Part shown: one piece after another, positions 27,829-36,590 of the stretch | How positions within the stretch are numbered: the stretch's first letter is position 1 | Layout of the letters: each line of letters starts with the position of its first letter | Assembly: GCA_902788035.1 (NCBI GenBank) | Contig: CADAIL010000001.1 | Span: 141,943 to 205,942, forward strand | DNA length: 64,000 bases | DNA from: an uncultured Lachnospiraceae bacterium | Lineage (GTDB): Bacteria; Bacillota; Clostridia; Lachnospirales; Lachnospiraceae | Reading direction: 5' to 3' | Notes under the pieces: generated by a model | What the model was told of the DNA's origin: nothing | Database searches by the model: none | The model's input: only the letters and a program-made list of their open reading frames with translations | Made by a program: the position numbers and the translations under genes

Positions 27829-28953
27829 TCATGACCGAAGAAGCTTTCGCATCAGTGTAACGACTGTTCGGGTCGCCGTACCCTTTTCGGCGCTGCCGAG
27901 TTCCGCGTGATGCCTGTCGGCTTCCTTCTTGTAGTGCTCTTCATCGAAATCACGGATGATTTCTTCGAGGGCGTCGATATCTCTCGCCATCGGGAATGGC
28001 CACTCGCTGACCGGGGTGTAGAAATTCCTGTCGGCAAGATAATCATCGAGATCCGGAGCGTAGATAAAGCAAGGTTTATAAGTGAGTGAAGCGTCCCAGA
28101 TACAGGAAGAATAGTCGGTGATCAGGGCGGAACTTGCGTACAGAAGCTCCTGCATATCATCGTACGTCGTGGCATCGATCACATGAGGATTATTGTCATA
28201 GCAGTCCAGATCCCCTGTGAATCTGTGGAATCTCAGAAGAAATACGAATTCGCCGCCAAACCGCTGAGACAAAGCAGCAATGACGCGGTCTACATCGAGC
28301 TTGTATACCTCCGGTCCGGCATTATCTCTGAACGTCGGAGCATAGAGAACAATCTTCTTTTCTTCCGGTATGTTATAGAACTTCTTTACTTTTCTTACAA
28401 CCCAGTCGTGCTTGCCGAAGAAAATATCATTGCGCGGCATACCGATCTCAAGAATTTTTTCGGGGGCATTGTCATAGAGTACTTTAATATTATTTTCAGA
28501 AAAGCGCGCACAGCTCGAGATAAAATACGTTGTCGTGTCCATCATATGCTTCACATATGAGACATGTTCGCTGGTCGCGTCCTTGTATGACTTTTTATAG
28601 GAACCGCCGCCATGCCAGGTGTTAATTACAGTCTGTTTTTTACGGACAGGGATATAGGACTGTACACCGTGGTTATCAATCAGGAAACCTGCGGTGATCA
28701 GATAATATATTGCCCTCAGGGAGAGCTGGGGAACGACCTTGATACCCTTCTTTTTGAGGAATGCATACTTTTTCGGATCGTTGAACAGCCAGATCTGTTC
28801 AAACTCGTCATCGCAGTTCCTGAGGATATATTTGGAAATGTATTTCGGACTGCAGGTATAGGATTCCCCCTGGTTGCTCCGGAAAACGACCCGGTTCTTC
28901 TTTACGGGAAATATCCAGAAGATTTTTAAGAGAGTTAGAAGAAGTTCTTTCAC
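27829..28953 (-). CDS. CDP-glycerol glycerophosphotransferase family protein
   Basis: 374 residues, GTG start with AAAGGA. Belongs to the TagB/TagF-type family (PF04464) that transfers glycerol- or ribitol-phosphate from CDP-polyol. Motifs: INTWHGGGSYKK near residue 112, PRNDIFF, ILEIGMPRND, VLYAPTFRDN near 205, FLLRFHRFTG, and the C-terminal LITDYSSCIWDASLTYKPC. Only the transferase domain is present. It is in the middle of the polymer operon and TagD is 2.6 kb away. Confidence 0.93.
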   Translation of the reverse strand: MKELLLTLLKIFWIFPVKKNRVVFRSNQGESYTCSPKYISKYILRNCDDEFEQIWLFNDPKKYAFLKKKGIKVVPQLSLRAIYYLITAGFLIDNHGVQSYIPVRKKQTVINTWHGGGSYKKSYKDATSEHVSYVKHMMDTTTYFISSCARFSENNIKVLYDNAPEKILEIGMPRNDIFFGKHDWVVRKVKKFYNIPEEKKIVLYAPTFRDNAGPEVYKLDVDRVIAALSQRFGGEFVFLLRFHRFTGDLDCYDNNPHVIDATTYDDMQELLYASSALITDYSSCIWDASLTYKPCFIYAPDLDDYLADRNFYTPVSEWPFPMARDIDALEEIIRDFDEEHYKKEADRHHAELGSAEKGTATRTVVTLMRKLLRS

Positions 28954-28979
28954 GACGCATCCTTTCTCATGTTAGTTTT

Positions 28980-30080
28980 TCACTTCGAGACCTGGCTTTT
29001 TTCAGTCAGGACACACAATTTTGACCATAGGGTATTAAACACAAAAGCAACTGCGAGCGCACCTGAAAGGACTGCGATGACAGTTAAGACATAAGATACG
29101 ACTCCGTGTCCGAACAGATAGTTGATTTTCAGCTTCTGAAGAACGCGGAAGACCATCATATGGCACAGATAGATTTCCATACTGTACTTGGCAATAAATT
29201 TTACTAAAACGCCCGGTATGCTTTTGTAAGTGAGGTCACGTATAATAGCGCATATGAGCCAACACGCAAAAATCAACAGAATGTAAAGTATACGGATATA
29301 CTTATTCTCATAAATGGCCGGCGTTACAAAATAAACAACAGTGATCAGTACTGTAAATGCCAAAAAGACCAGTGAGTGCTTCTCAAGTCCGGTTACAATT
29401 TCATCTTTATAGAGGAAGATGATGGCTCCGGCAACGAAAAACATCGCGCAGAAGAGGAAATTCTGCCTAAGGTAATAGCCGTCCGGATATTGCTCGGAAC
29501 TCATGAAATGATATGTACAGGCGAAATTATAAATAACAGCGCATACCATGGTCTTCCATGCAGCCGCTCTCGTCCGGGTCAGAACGCAGAACATCGGGAA
29601 CAGAGCGTAAAAGACAAATGTCACGCCGATGAACCACCCGACACCGATCACAGTCAGTTTGCTTGGCTCAGGGAGAAGCCCGAACAGGAGTGTTACATTT
29701 GCAAATCCCTCAAGGAGTCTCTTAAAACTAAAATCCGTGACCAGATCGAGAATGACCAGAAAGGAAAAGAACGGAAGTATGCGTGCCGCCCTCTTTTTAT
29801 AGAAAGCAGCAAGATCAATCTTTCCGTTCAGCATGCGCTCATGGTAACCGCAGCACATGCCGAACGCGGATATCATCATAAAGAGGTAGACAAGCTGAGT
29901 GAACCACGGAATAATACGTTCAGCGAGCACACCGCCTATGTCATACTGGTTATTGCTCTTTGAGATCATATGCATCATGATAATGCCGATGGCCGCCAGT
30001 GCCCTCAGAGCGTCAATCGAAGGATATCTTTTTTTACTCTCAGCAGTCTTCTTCATTACTGATCCAAATCTCCAAATCAT
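28980..30080 (-). CDS. acyltransferase family 3 membrane protein
   Basis: 366 residues (ATG 30080 with GGAG 8 bases upstream; ATG 30056 also possible). OafA/YrhL-type acyltransferase: YPSIDALRALAAIGIIMMHM at the start carries the catalytic His, R..R.LPFF... is conserved as KRAARILPFFSFLVIL, and SMEIYLCHMMVFR is near the C-terminus. About ten membrane segments. It is expected to acylate (often acetylate) sugars on the surface polymer. Lies 26 bases before the glycerophosphotransferase gene. Confidence 0.9.
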   Translation of the reverse strand: MIWRFGSVMKKTAESKKRYPSIDALRALAAIGIIMMHMISKSNNQYDIGGVLAERIIPWFTQLVYLFMMISAFGMCCGYHERMLNGKIDLAAFYKKRAARILPFFSFLVILDLVTDFSFKRLLEGFANVTLLFGLLPEPSKLTVIGVGWFIGVTFVFYALFPMFCVLTRTRAAAWKTMVCAVIYNFACTYHFMSSEQYPDGYYLRQNFLFCAMFFVAGAIIFLYKDEIVTGLEKHSLVFLAFTVLITVVYFVTPAIYENKYIRILYILLIFACWLICAIIRDLTYKSIPGVLVKFIAKYSMEIYLCHMMVFRVLQKLKINYLFGHGVVSYVLTVIAVLSGALAVAFVFNTLWSKLCVLTEKSQVSK

Positions 30081-30107
30081 CTCATGAGCTCCGTACTGCC
30101 TGCCGGA

Positions 30108-32186
30108 TTATTTCCAGTAGGCTGTGATACCGTGGGCGATCCTCTTCTCAGGCGGAGGAGGAGTCATAAAGCTCTCGCCGTAAAGGTCAGTGAGACGCTC
30201 GGCGTAGTCGGCCGTGCAGCGTACATTAATATCTTCAAATTTCTTCCATACAACGTCTGTAAAGTAGTATGGGTGGAATTTGTCCATCTTTTTATATACG
30301 CCGAAAAAGCTAATGCCCCATTTTTTATCACTGTACGGGAACTTTACCGGAATCTTTCTGATCGGCGCAAGGAACATGTCCGGCTTTACGGCTGTGACAT
30401 AAAGCTTCTTTAGCACAGCTTTGAACGGATTTCTGTTCTTTTTCTTTGACTTTGTGTAGCTGTAAGCTCTTGCTTTGCCGAGAATATCCAGCTGCTTCAG
30501 AGCTTTATCGAACTCCTTCTCATTGTCAGGTCTTCCGTCGACCGGGAAGACATCGATCCAGAGTGCGGAATTGTACTGCTTATATCGAAGCGGCATAACG
30601 GACAGCGTACGATCATCAATGATTTTGGCAAATGCGTTTGTCGCCCCGCTCTCCCTGCTATGCACCAGAGATAAATGCTCTCCGATTTTCTCTTTTTCGG
30701 CAAGCTCGATAAAACGGTCATAGTCCGGTCTCGGCATTGTGATGTCAATATCATCGTCCCATGGGATAAAACCTCCATGGCGGACCGCGCCGATGAGGGT
30801 GCCTGAATCCACTGTCCACCTCAGCTTATTGTCAGAGCAGAACCTTATGAAGTGGCGGAAAATATTCATCTCAACGAGCTTTACTTCAGCCGGAGTAAGT
30901 TTTTTTTTCGGGTTTTTCGATACGGCCTCATCTCTTAAGGCCTGGATCCCTGCCTGAGCATCAGACAGCTTTTCGTCAGTCACAAGCGACATGGCGCCCG
31001 GTTCGGCATATTCTTCGGCATCTTCAGGGAGCACATTATGGTCATCTGACAGTGCTTCAGGGTCCTTTAGAAAGCGGCTTTCAGATTCACTTTCTTTCAC
31101 AGCTTCACAGGAAGCCGTATCGCTGCTTCGCGCATCGCTGCCTGCGGCTGCATTGCCGGACTTAGCCCCTTTTGACCTGTTCATCGGACCTACATGTTTT
31201 TCGAAATCGTAGAGGAACTCCGGCAGCATCTTTGCAATAATCTCGCAGTCCTCGGCATACTCCGGGAATTTCTTCCACATCTGCAGGTTGGCAGCTGATA
31301 CAGCCGGATTAAAATGTTTCTTTGGCGCTACGTGGTGCGACCAGTCTTCGCCGATGAACTCGACAATTTTCTTCATCTCCTCATCGTAGTGGAAAATGAG
31401 ATCCTCGAACTGAAGTCTCAGTACCGGAGCATCGTCCGGTATATCACCGATCATTGCCCTGTGATCGCGGAATACGCGCGCAAACGGTTCCGCTTCCGCC
31501 GGAAGCACATGATCTCCATAGCGTCTCTGCTGGACGAACAGATCTCTGGGATCGCGGTCCACAACGATGACTCTGATGTCTTTCACATATGATAAATAGC
31601 GCGTAATATTGCTGGTTGCCACAAACTGATCGAGTACAATGAACGGCTGATTTTTCGGGTTCAGCAGCCTGCACAGTTTATCGACATAAGCCTGGGTCTT
31701 TTCAATAAATTCATCCCTTGTAATATGGACATGATAGTAGTCCTGATTCGGGAAATAATTATAGCGGAATGGCTTCTTCAGCGGCTTCGGCATGAGCTTG
31801 TCCTTAGCCCTTCTGGAATAATAAATAAATTTCTGAGGGCCTGAAAGAAGCTGCAGATCACCGTGCCAGTAGCCCTTATAAGTCTCGGTGACAAGGCTGT
31901 CGACGTACTCCTGCGAATATTTGAGCCAGTTACTTCCGAAAATTTTTCTGTAGCCGTATGCCGTTTCACGGGCAAATTTCATGTACCTTCGCAGCGCATA
32001 GCCGGAATTCAGGCGGTGCGGATTCTCCACAAGATTGTATTCAAGATCAGAAACACCGTCCGGATCCTGAAGAAAACGGCATTCAATATTTGTAGGCGCT
32101 GATGGGCAGTTGTCGAATTCTTTTAGGAAATCATCGACTGCGCCGGACCCGGTCCCATGGAAACTAATACATGTTATTATTCTCAT
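30108..32186 (-). CDS. sulfotransferase-like / LicD fusion protein
   Basis: 692 residues, SD GAGG. Two domains in one continuous frame. Residues 1-335: P-loop sulfotransferase-like, with the 5'-PSB-like loop ISFHGTGSGAV at 7-17 and the 3'-PB-like VIVVDRDPRDLFVQQRRYG at about 215. Residues 335-430: low-complexity linker rich in Ser, Ala and Glu. Residues about 440-690: LicD/fukutin nucleotidyltransferase fold, with LRWTVDSGTLIGAVRHGG and WDDDIDITMPRPDYDRF (Asp metal ligands near residue 478) and WIDVFPVDGRPDN. LicD transfers phosphocholine or other phosphoryl groups to sugars. Both parts probably modify the same polymer. Confidence 0.85.
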   Translation of the reverse strand: MRIITCISFHGTGSGAVDDFLKEFDNCPSAPTNIECRFLQDPDGVSDLEYNLVENPHRLNSGYALRRYMKFARETAYGYRKIFGSNWLKYSQEYVDSLVTETYKGYWHGDLQLLSGPQKFIYYSRRAKDKLMPKPLKKPFRYNYFPNQDYYHVHITRDEFIEKTQAYVDKLCRLLNPKNQPFIVLDQFVATSNITRYLSYVKDIRVIVVDRDPRDLFVQQRRYGDHVLPAEAEPFARVFRDHRAMIGDIPDDAPVLRLQFEDLIFHYDEEMKKIVEFIGEDWSHHVAPKKHFNPAVSAANLQMWKKFPEYAEDCEIIAKMLPEFLYDFEKHVGPMNRSKGAKSGNAAAGSDARSSDTASCEAVKESESESRFLKDPEALSDDHNVLPEDAEEYAEPGAMSLVTDEKLSDAQAGIQALRDEAVSKNPKKKLTPAEVKLVEMNIFRHFIRFCSDNKLRWTVDSGTLIGAVRHGGFIPWDDDIDITMPRPDYDRFIELAEKEKIGEHLSLVHSRESGATNAFAKIIDDRTLSVMPLRYKQYNSALWIDVFPVDGRPDNEKEFDKALKQLDILGKARAYSYTKSKKKNRNPFKAVLKKLYVTAVKPDMFLAPIRKIPVKFPYSDKKWGISFFGVYKKMDKFHPYYFTDVVWKKFEDINVRCTADYAERLTDLYGESFMTPPPPEKRIAHGITAYWK

Positions 32187-32200
32187 TTTATACCTCGAAT

Positions 32201-34855
32201 TTAAAAGTGATTGCCGCTGCCGCTCATCTGGGAAGCAATGTCAGCGTCAACAATATCCTCGCCGGTACGGCCTACAAGCTGCTGCCTGGATGTCTCGGAA
32301 AGTCCGTCATTGATTACAGCTCGCATATCGCAGGTGCTGCATTTGTCAAGATCTTCTTTCGTGAGCTTTCCGTCGCGGTAATCGCGCACGACCTTAAGCT
32401 CATACATACTGTACTTCTTCTTTCTGAAGAAGCGAAGGAACTTGTGGCGCACTACCCAGAGAGCGGGCTTCCAGATATGCCTGTGCATAGCCGGGGATAC
32501 AGAACCGATCATCCAGCAGTCGCGGTCACAGTTCCTTACTTTTCGGCGTACAATTTCGGCTTCCGGACTGTTCCAGAGTTCATCCCAGGTCTGCTCGTTG
32601 AGGTTGCCCATTACTTCCTTGTCCTTGGTCCCATTGCAGGGCATGACGTCGCCGTAAGGATCAATGAAGAACGTGTCAAAACTCATATCGCACGGAAGAA
32701 GTCTCTTCTGCCCGTAGATATAATTGATAAGTCCGTGGTTGAAATATGCTCTGAACCACTTCTTCGGGCTGTTGGAATTCAGAAGCTCGTTGACCAGACG
32801 CTCGAACTGCTTGGCAACCTTCGGGCGGTCATGGATGATATTCTTGGCCTCGACAAAATAGAATGAGTTGTGAAGCGAAGCGGTCGCGAATTCCATTCCG
32901 AGGCGGTTCGAGATTCTATAGAGCTTGACAAGATCCATGCAGTTCGCGTCCTGCACTGTCATGCCGAATCCGACATCCTTCATGCCCATCTTGCGAAGCT
33001 TCTTGAGAGTCGTGTAGCCTCTGTTGAAGCCATCGGGAAGTCCTCGGATCGCGTTGTTGGTCTCCTCAAGGCCTTCGATGGAAATGCGGATTCCGATGTC
33101 CGGGAATTCCTTACAGAGGTCGATAATTCGATCAGTGAAGAAACCGTTCGTTGAGATGACGATACGGTCACTCTTCTTTCTGAGTTCTCGAACGATATCT
33201 TTGAGATCTGTACGGATGAAGGGCTCCCCGCCGGTGATATTTGTAAAATACATTGGCGGAAGCTTCTTGATTGTCTCAATTGAGATTTCTTCCTCGACTT
33301 TGGACGGCTTCTTGTAGCGGTTGCACATATTGCAGCGCGCATTGCAGCGGTACGTGACAATGACCGTGCCGTTGAGTTTCTTTGTTCTCTCAGCTTTCTT
33401 TGCGCCGGGGACTTTGTCCATGAGCTCTGCCGCCTTGCCCTTGCCGGGAAGCTTTTCCATGAGCTTAGCCGCCTTGCCCTTTCCGGGAAGCTTTTCCATG
33501 AGCTTAGCCGCCTTTTCCTTTACAGGGATTTTATCTGCAATATTTTCGATTATCGTCTTCTTTTCAGTGTCTGACATAGTACTTTCACCTTCTTTATCAA
33601 TACTCGTATTCACATCGCCGGACATATCAAGTTCCTCACCGGCATAAATCTTAAGCAGCTTTTCGCAATATTCCTCAGTTGAGTCAAAGCTTACATGTCT
33701 GCAATTATCTGTATATCTCTCGATAAGAAGATCATCTTCCCAGAGCTTTTGGATTTTATTGGCCAGCTCCGCAGTACTTCCCGGTTCAAACAGCTCGCCG
33801 GTCTCATTCTCTTTAATGAGCTCAGGGATTCCGCCAATCCTGCTTCCGAGTACAGGCGTTCCGTACATCTGGCTCTCCATGACTGAGAACGGACAGTTCT
33901 CGTACCATTCGGAAGGGTACACCGAGAATCGTGCTCCGCTGATGAGATCCGTGAGAGCTTTTCCGGTCATAAAGCCGACATTCTGAATATTGGGGACACT
34001 CATCGTCTCTTCCGCAAGAGGGCCGGTTCCTGCAAATACGAACTTCACATCAGGAAGAAGGCTCACTGCTTTAAGAAGTGTCTTAATCCCCTTCTCCTCG
34101 GAGAATCTTCCGAAGTAGAGAACATATTTCTTCGGGATGTCGTCATCTGAAGCGGTTTTAGCGTCTTCCTCTACTCTGTCAATAAAGTTGTGGAGCGCGA
34201 TTGTCTTTCCGGCAAACTGCGGATTGGTATCCATACGGCTCTTCATGAACTCTGAGCAGCAGATAAATGTATCGATTTTGCTGTAGACATCTGTGTGATT
34301 CCATATTTCCGCCTCCATCATGCCGACAGCAGATTTTGCGGTAGAACCGTGGATACATTTGCCCCGAAGACAGTTCGTAAAATGCCCTCCGACACACTTC
34401 TCGCAGATCACACCCGAGTTGGGATTCATCAGCATGTGGTTCGGACAGATAAGCTGGTAATCGTGGGCCGTGAATATGATTTTACAGGCTTTACCGGTTT
34501 CTTTCTTCCACTTTTCAATTTCAAGAATGACAGATGGAGTGAGCTGATAATTGAAATTATTGAGATGACACACATCGGGCTCAAAATCATCAAGCACGAG
34601 ACGGATCTTCTTACGGGCTTCCGTACTGTAAATTGTTTTTACCGGGTAGGTCAGCTTTGAGAGCGCGCTTCCGCCGTGAAAATCCATATCAGATGTGTAG
34701 GCTTCCGCGCTGTTGCCGACGCACCGGCCTTCGTGTTCCATGCCGAAATACTGTACTTCGTGTCCAATGCTTTTCAGATAATCACCGATCTTGAAGATGT
34801 AGGTTTCCGATCCGCCGTTCGGATACAGGAATTTGTTGATCATTAATACTTTCAT
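32201..34855 (-). CDS. GT4 glycosyltransferase / radical SAM-SPASM fusion
   Basis: 884 residues from ATG 34855 (GAAGGAG 6 bases upstream; not 34888). Residues 1-410: GT4 (GT-B) glycosyltransferase, with NGGSETYIFKIGDYLKSIG, FCCS-type acceptor region, LYFGRFSEEKGIKTLL and the donor-binding E...YGTPVLGSRIGGIPEL. Residues 410-485: charged linker with three 13-residue KAAKLMEKLPGKG-type repeats. Residues about 490-700: radical SAM domain, Cys cluster CNARCNMC near 505, then GGEPFIRTDL. Residues about 720-800: SPASM region with Cys in LPCDMSFDTFFI, VMPCNGTKDKEVMGNLNEQT and RNCDRDCW. One uninterrupted frame. Function of the pair is not known. Confidence 0.85.
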   Translation of the reverse strand: MKVLMINKFLYPNGGSETYIFKIGDYLKSIGHEVQYFGMEHEGRCVGNSAEAYTSDMDFHGGSALSKLTYPVKTIYSTEARKKIRLVLDDFEPDVCHLNNFNYQLTPSVILEIEKWKKETGKACKIIFTAHDYQLICPNHMLMNPNSGVICEKCVGGHFTNCLRGKCIHGSTAKSAVGMMEAEIWNHTDVYSKIDTFICCSEFMKSRMDTNPQFAGKTIALHNFIDRVEEDAKTASDDDIPKKYVLYFGRFSEEKGIKTLLKAVSLLPDVKFVFAGTGPLAEETMSVPNIQNVGFMTGKALTDLISGARFSVYPSEWYENCPFSVMESQMYGTPVLGSRIGGIPELIKENETGELFEPGSTAELANKIQKLWEDDLLIERYTDNCRHVSFDSTEEYCEKLLKIYAGEELDMSGDVNTSIDKEGESTMSDTEKKTIIENIADKIPVKEKAAKLMEKLPGKGKAAKLMEKLPGKGKAAELMDKVPGAKKAERTKKLNGTVIVTYRCNARCNMCNRYKKPSKVEEEISIETIKKLPPMYFTNITGGEPFIRTDLKDIVRELRKKSDRIVISTNGFFTDRIIDLCKEFPDIGIRISIEGLEETNNAIRGLPDGFNRGYTTLKKLRKMGMKDVGFGMTVQDANCMDLVKLYRISNRLGMEFATASLHNSFYFVEAKNIIHDRPKVAKQFERLVNELLNSNSPKKWFRAYFNHGLINYIYGQKRLLPCDMSFDTFFIDPYGDVMPCNGTKDKEVMGNLNEQTWDELWNSPEAEIVRRKVRNCDRDCWMIGSVSPAMHRHIWKPALWVVRHKFLRFFRKKKYSMYELKVVRDYRDGKLTKEDLDKCSTCDMRAVINDGLSETSRQQLVGRTGEDIVDADIASQMSGSGNHF
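33409..33527 (-). repeat. three in-frame 39-bp repeats in the fusion linker
   Basis: Each unit encodes KAAKLMEKLPGKG or a close variant (KAAELMDKVPGAK); it forms the hinge between glycosyltransferase and radical SAM parts. Confidence 0.85.
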
Positions 34856-34876
34856 AATTGACTCCTTCAAAAAAAT

Positions 34877-35127
34877 CACGGCAGTCACTTTCGGGCTTTA
34901 TCACTGCCATCTCGCAGCAAGCTGCTCGATGACTGTTGGCCCTCAAATGCCTGCTCGTGTCCACGGGACTAGCTTCGCGTCGCAAGCACGGCAGTCACTT
35001 TCGGGCTTTATCACTGCCATCTCGCAGCTGAGCTGCTCGATGACTGTTGGCCCTCAAATGCCTGCTCGTGTCCACGGGACTAGCTTCGCGTCGCAAGCAC
35101 GGCAGTCACTTTCGGGCTTTATCACAC
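34877..35127. repeat. 110-bp tandem repeat, 2.3 copies, between glycosyltransferase genes
   Basis: Copies begin at 34877, 34987 and 35098 (third cut at 35127), nearly identical; copy 2 differs mainly at AGCAAGCTGC versus AGCTGAGCTGC. Each unit has GGCAGT...ACTGCC inverted repeats and a GCGACGCGAAGC-type stem. The repeat fills most of the 315-base gene-free stretch 34856-35170; the remaining bases hold the SD site and a weak hairpin (AGGGGAGGATCT / AGATTTTCCTCTT, 35133-35165) that may terminate the upstream gene. Too few copies and too long units for CRISPR. Confidence 0.9.
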
Positions 35128-35170
35128 AAATAAGAGGAAAATCTCGAGAAAGATCCTCCCCTTATGTTGT

Positions 35171-36310
35171 TTATTCCTTCATATAAAGTTCAAGAGTTTT
35201 GTTAATGACTTCATCCCAGCTGTATTTGCTTAAAATGAAATCTTTGGAGCTGTTTCTAAGCGACTCGACAATCTGCGGTGATTCGAGGAGCATCTGCATT
35301 TTTTTCTGCAGGTCGTGCGTACTGCCCCGCGCGAACGTGACACCCTTATCCTCAATCACTTCCGCACACTCGGGAATGTTAGAAGTAAGTACGCAGTTGC
35401 CGTAGCTCATAGCTTCCAGGAGGCTAAGCGGCATACCCTCAATATCCGATGCAAGCACATACATGTAAGGATTGCTGTAAAGCTCTTCTAATTCCTGTCC
35501 ATCCACAAAGCCGGTGAAGATGATCCTGTCATCATCAGCAGCTCTCTTCTTCATCTCGTCGACAAATTCTTCTGTGTCAGAACTTCCGCCCGCAATGATC
35601 AACTTCTTGTCCGTATCAATCTTTTTATAGGCATCAATCAGATACCGGATGCCCTTTTCCGGCGCAAGTCTGCTCAAGGCAAGAATATAACTGTCTTTAG
35701 TGAGGCCGTATTTTTCCGTTATAAGCTGAGCCTGTCTGACGGTAGGTTCCGAGACTCCGTTCGGAATAAAATTTGTCCTGCGTCTGTACTCTTTCAGGAA
35801 ATACACTTCCATATCGTGACTCAGAACGATTATCTCGTCAGCCATTCTGACTGCCATGCGCTCGCCCATCTTTATGACAAACTTAGCAAAGCGGTTCCAT
35901 TTAGCCCGGCGGTGATCAAGACCGTGAATGGTTGCAATACATCTCTTTTTCCCGAACAATTTTGGAAGCCACATCATAATACATGGACCTTCGGCGTGAT
36001 AATGAACAATATCATAATCACCGAAGGTGACAAAAATAGATGCGAAAAATGAAGCGGAAAACGCTGCAAGTCCTTTTCCGTTGACGGTCGGGACATACTT
36101 TAATTTAACGCCTTTATATTTAGTCAGCGGTTTTTCTTTATCGTACTCTTTTCCGCTAACGTGATGTCCTCTTCGGTTGTAACAGGTTACTGAATGTCCA
36201 CGTTCAGCCATATGGGTACTGAGTTCTTCGACAACGATCTCCACCCCGCCCTCGCGCGATGGGATGCGCTTATGTCCCAGCATAGCGATTTTAAGACTTG
36301 TTTCACTCAT
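35171..36310 (-). CDS. GT4 glycosyltransferase
   Basis: 379 residues from ATG 36310 (GAGG 9 bases upstream; the longer frame to 36394 runs through the promoter). Starts KIAMLGHKRIPSREGGVEIVVEEL, the DUF1972-like N-terminal domain common in rhamnosyl/glucosyl transferases such as those of exopolysaccharide clusters. Donor domain: LALSRLAPEKGIRYLIDA, IFTGFVDGQELEELY and DIEGMPLSLLEAMSYGNCVL with the Glu-rich nucleotide-binding motif. First gene of the polymer cluster, with its own promoter. Acceptor and sugar not known. Confidence 0.92.
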   Translation of the reverse strand: MSETSLKIAMLGHKRIPSREGGVEIVVEELSTHMAERGHSVTCYNRRGHHVSGKEYDKEKPLTKYKGVKLKYVPTVNGKGLAAFSASFFASIFVTFGDYDIVHYHAEGPCIMMWLPKLFGKKRCIATIHGLDHRRAKWNRFAKFVIKMGERMAVRMADEIIVLSHDMEVYFLKEYRRRTNFIPNGVSEPTVRQAQLITEKYGLTKDSYILALSRLAPEKGIRYLIDAYKKIDTDKKLIIAGGSSDTEEFVDEMKKRAADDDRIIFTGFVDGQELEELYSNPYMYVLASDIEGMPLSLLEAMSYGNCVLTSNIPECAEVIEDKGVTFARGSTHDLQKKMQMLLESPQIVESLRNSSKDFILSKYSWDEVINKTLELYMKE

Positions 36311-36364
36311 ACACATGAACCTCAGAAAAGTTAGTAGTGCAGTAAGTCTATCTCTCTTTGCAAA

Positions 36365-36394
36365 TATATATTTTAACATAATAAGCCATATCAA
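36365..36394 (-). promoter_or_regulatory. candidate promoter of polymer cluster
   Basis: Minus strand TTGATA, 18-bp spacer, TATATA. The -35 box lies inside an imperfect inverted repeat (CCATATCAAGGAAG and CCTTCCCGATATGG, 36385-36437) that could be an operator. Confidence 0.5.
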
Positions 36395-36508
36395 GGAAGT
36401 GCGACGTTATTTATTTTTTCGAAACCTTCCCGATATGGTAACAGTTCATACAGAATGTAACAAAACATCAGACTTCGACGCAAGCAGAGCGATCGGAGAT
36501 CGCGATTT

Positions 36509-36550
36509 ACAAAAACAGGGCTGACACTCCTTGCTTCCGTGTCAGCCCTG
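36509..36550 (-). terminator. terminator after guaB
   Basis: AGGGCTGACAC / GTGTCAGCCCT stem with 11-base loop followed by GTTTTTG on the minus strand. Confidence 0.88.
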
Positions 36551-36590
36551 AATCAGATTAAATTATATTTCGGAAAATCCGGTCAGTTCA

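Noticed and set aside
32201..34855. Assembly fusion of two genes
   Set aside because: The linker is a smooth in-frame repeat and both domains are intact; still listed for checking.
34877..35127. Possible CRISPR array
   Set aside because: Units are 110 bases with no unique spacers and no cas gene is nearby.
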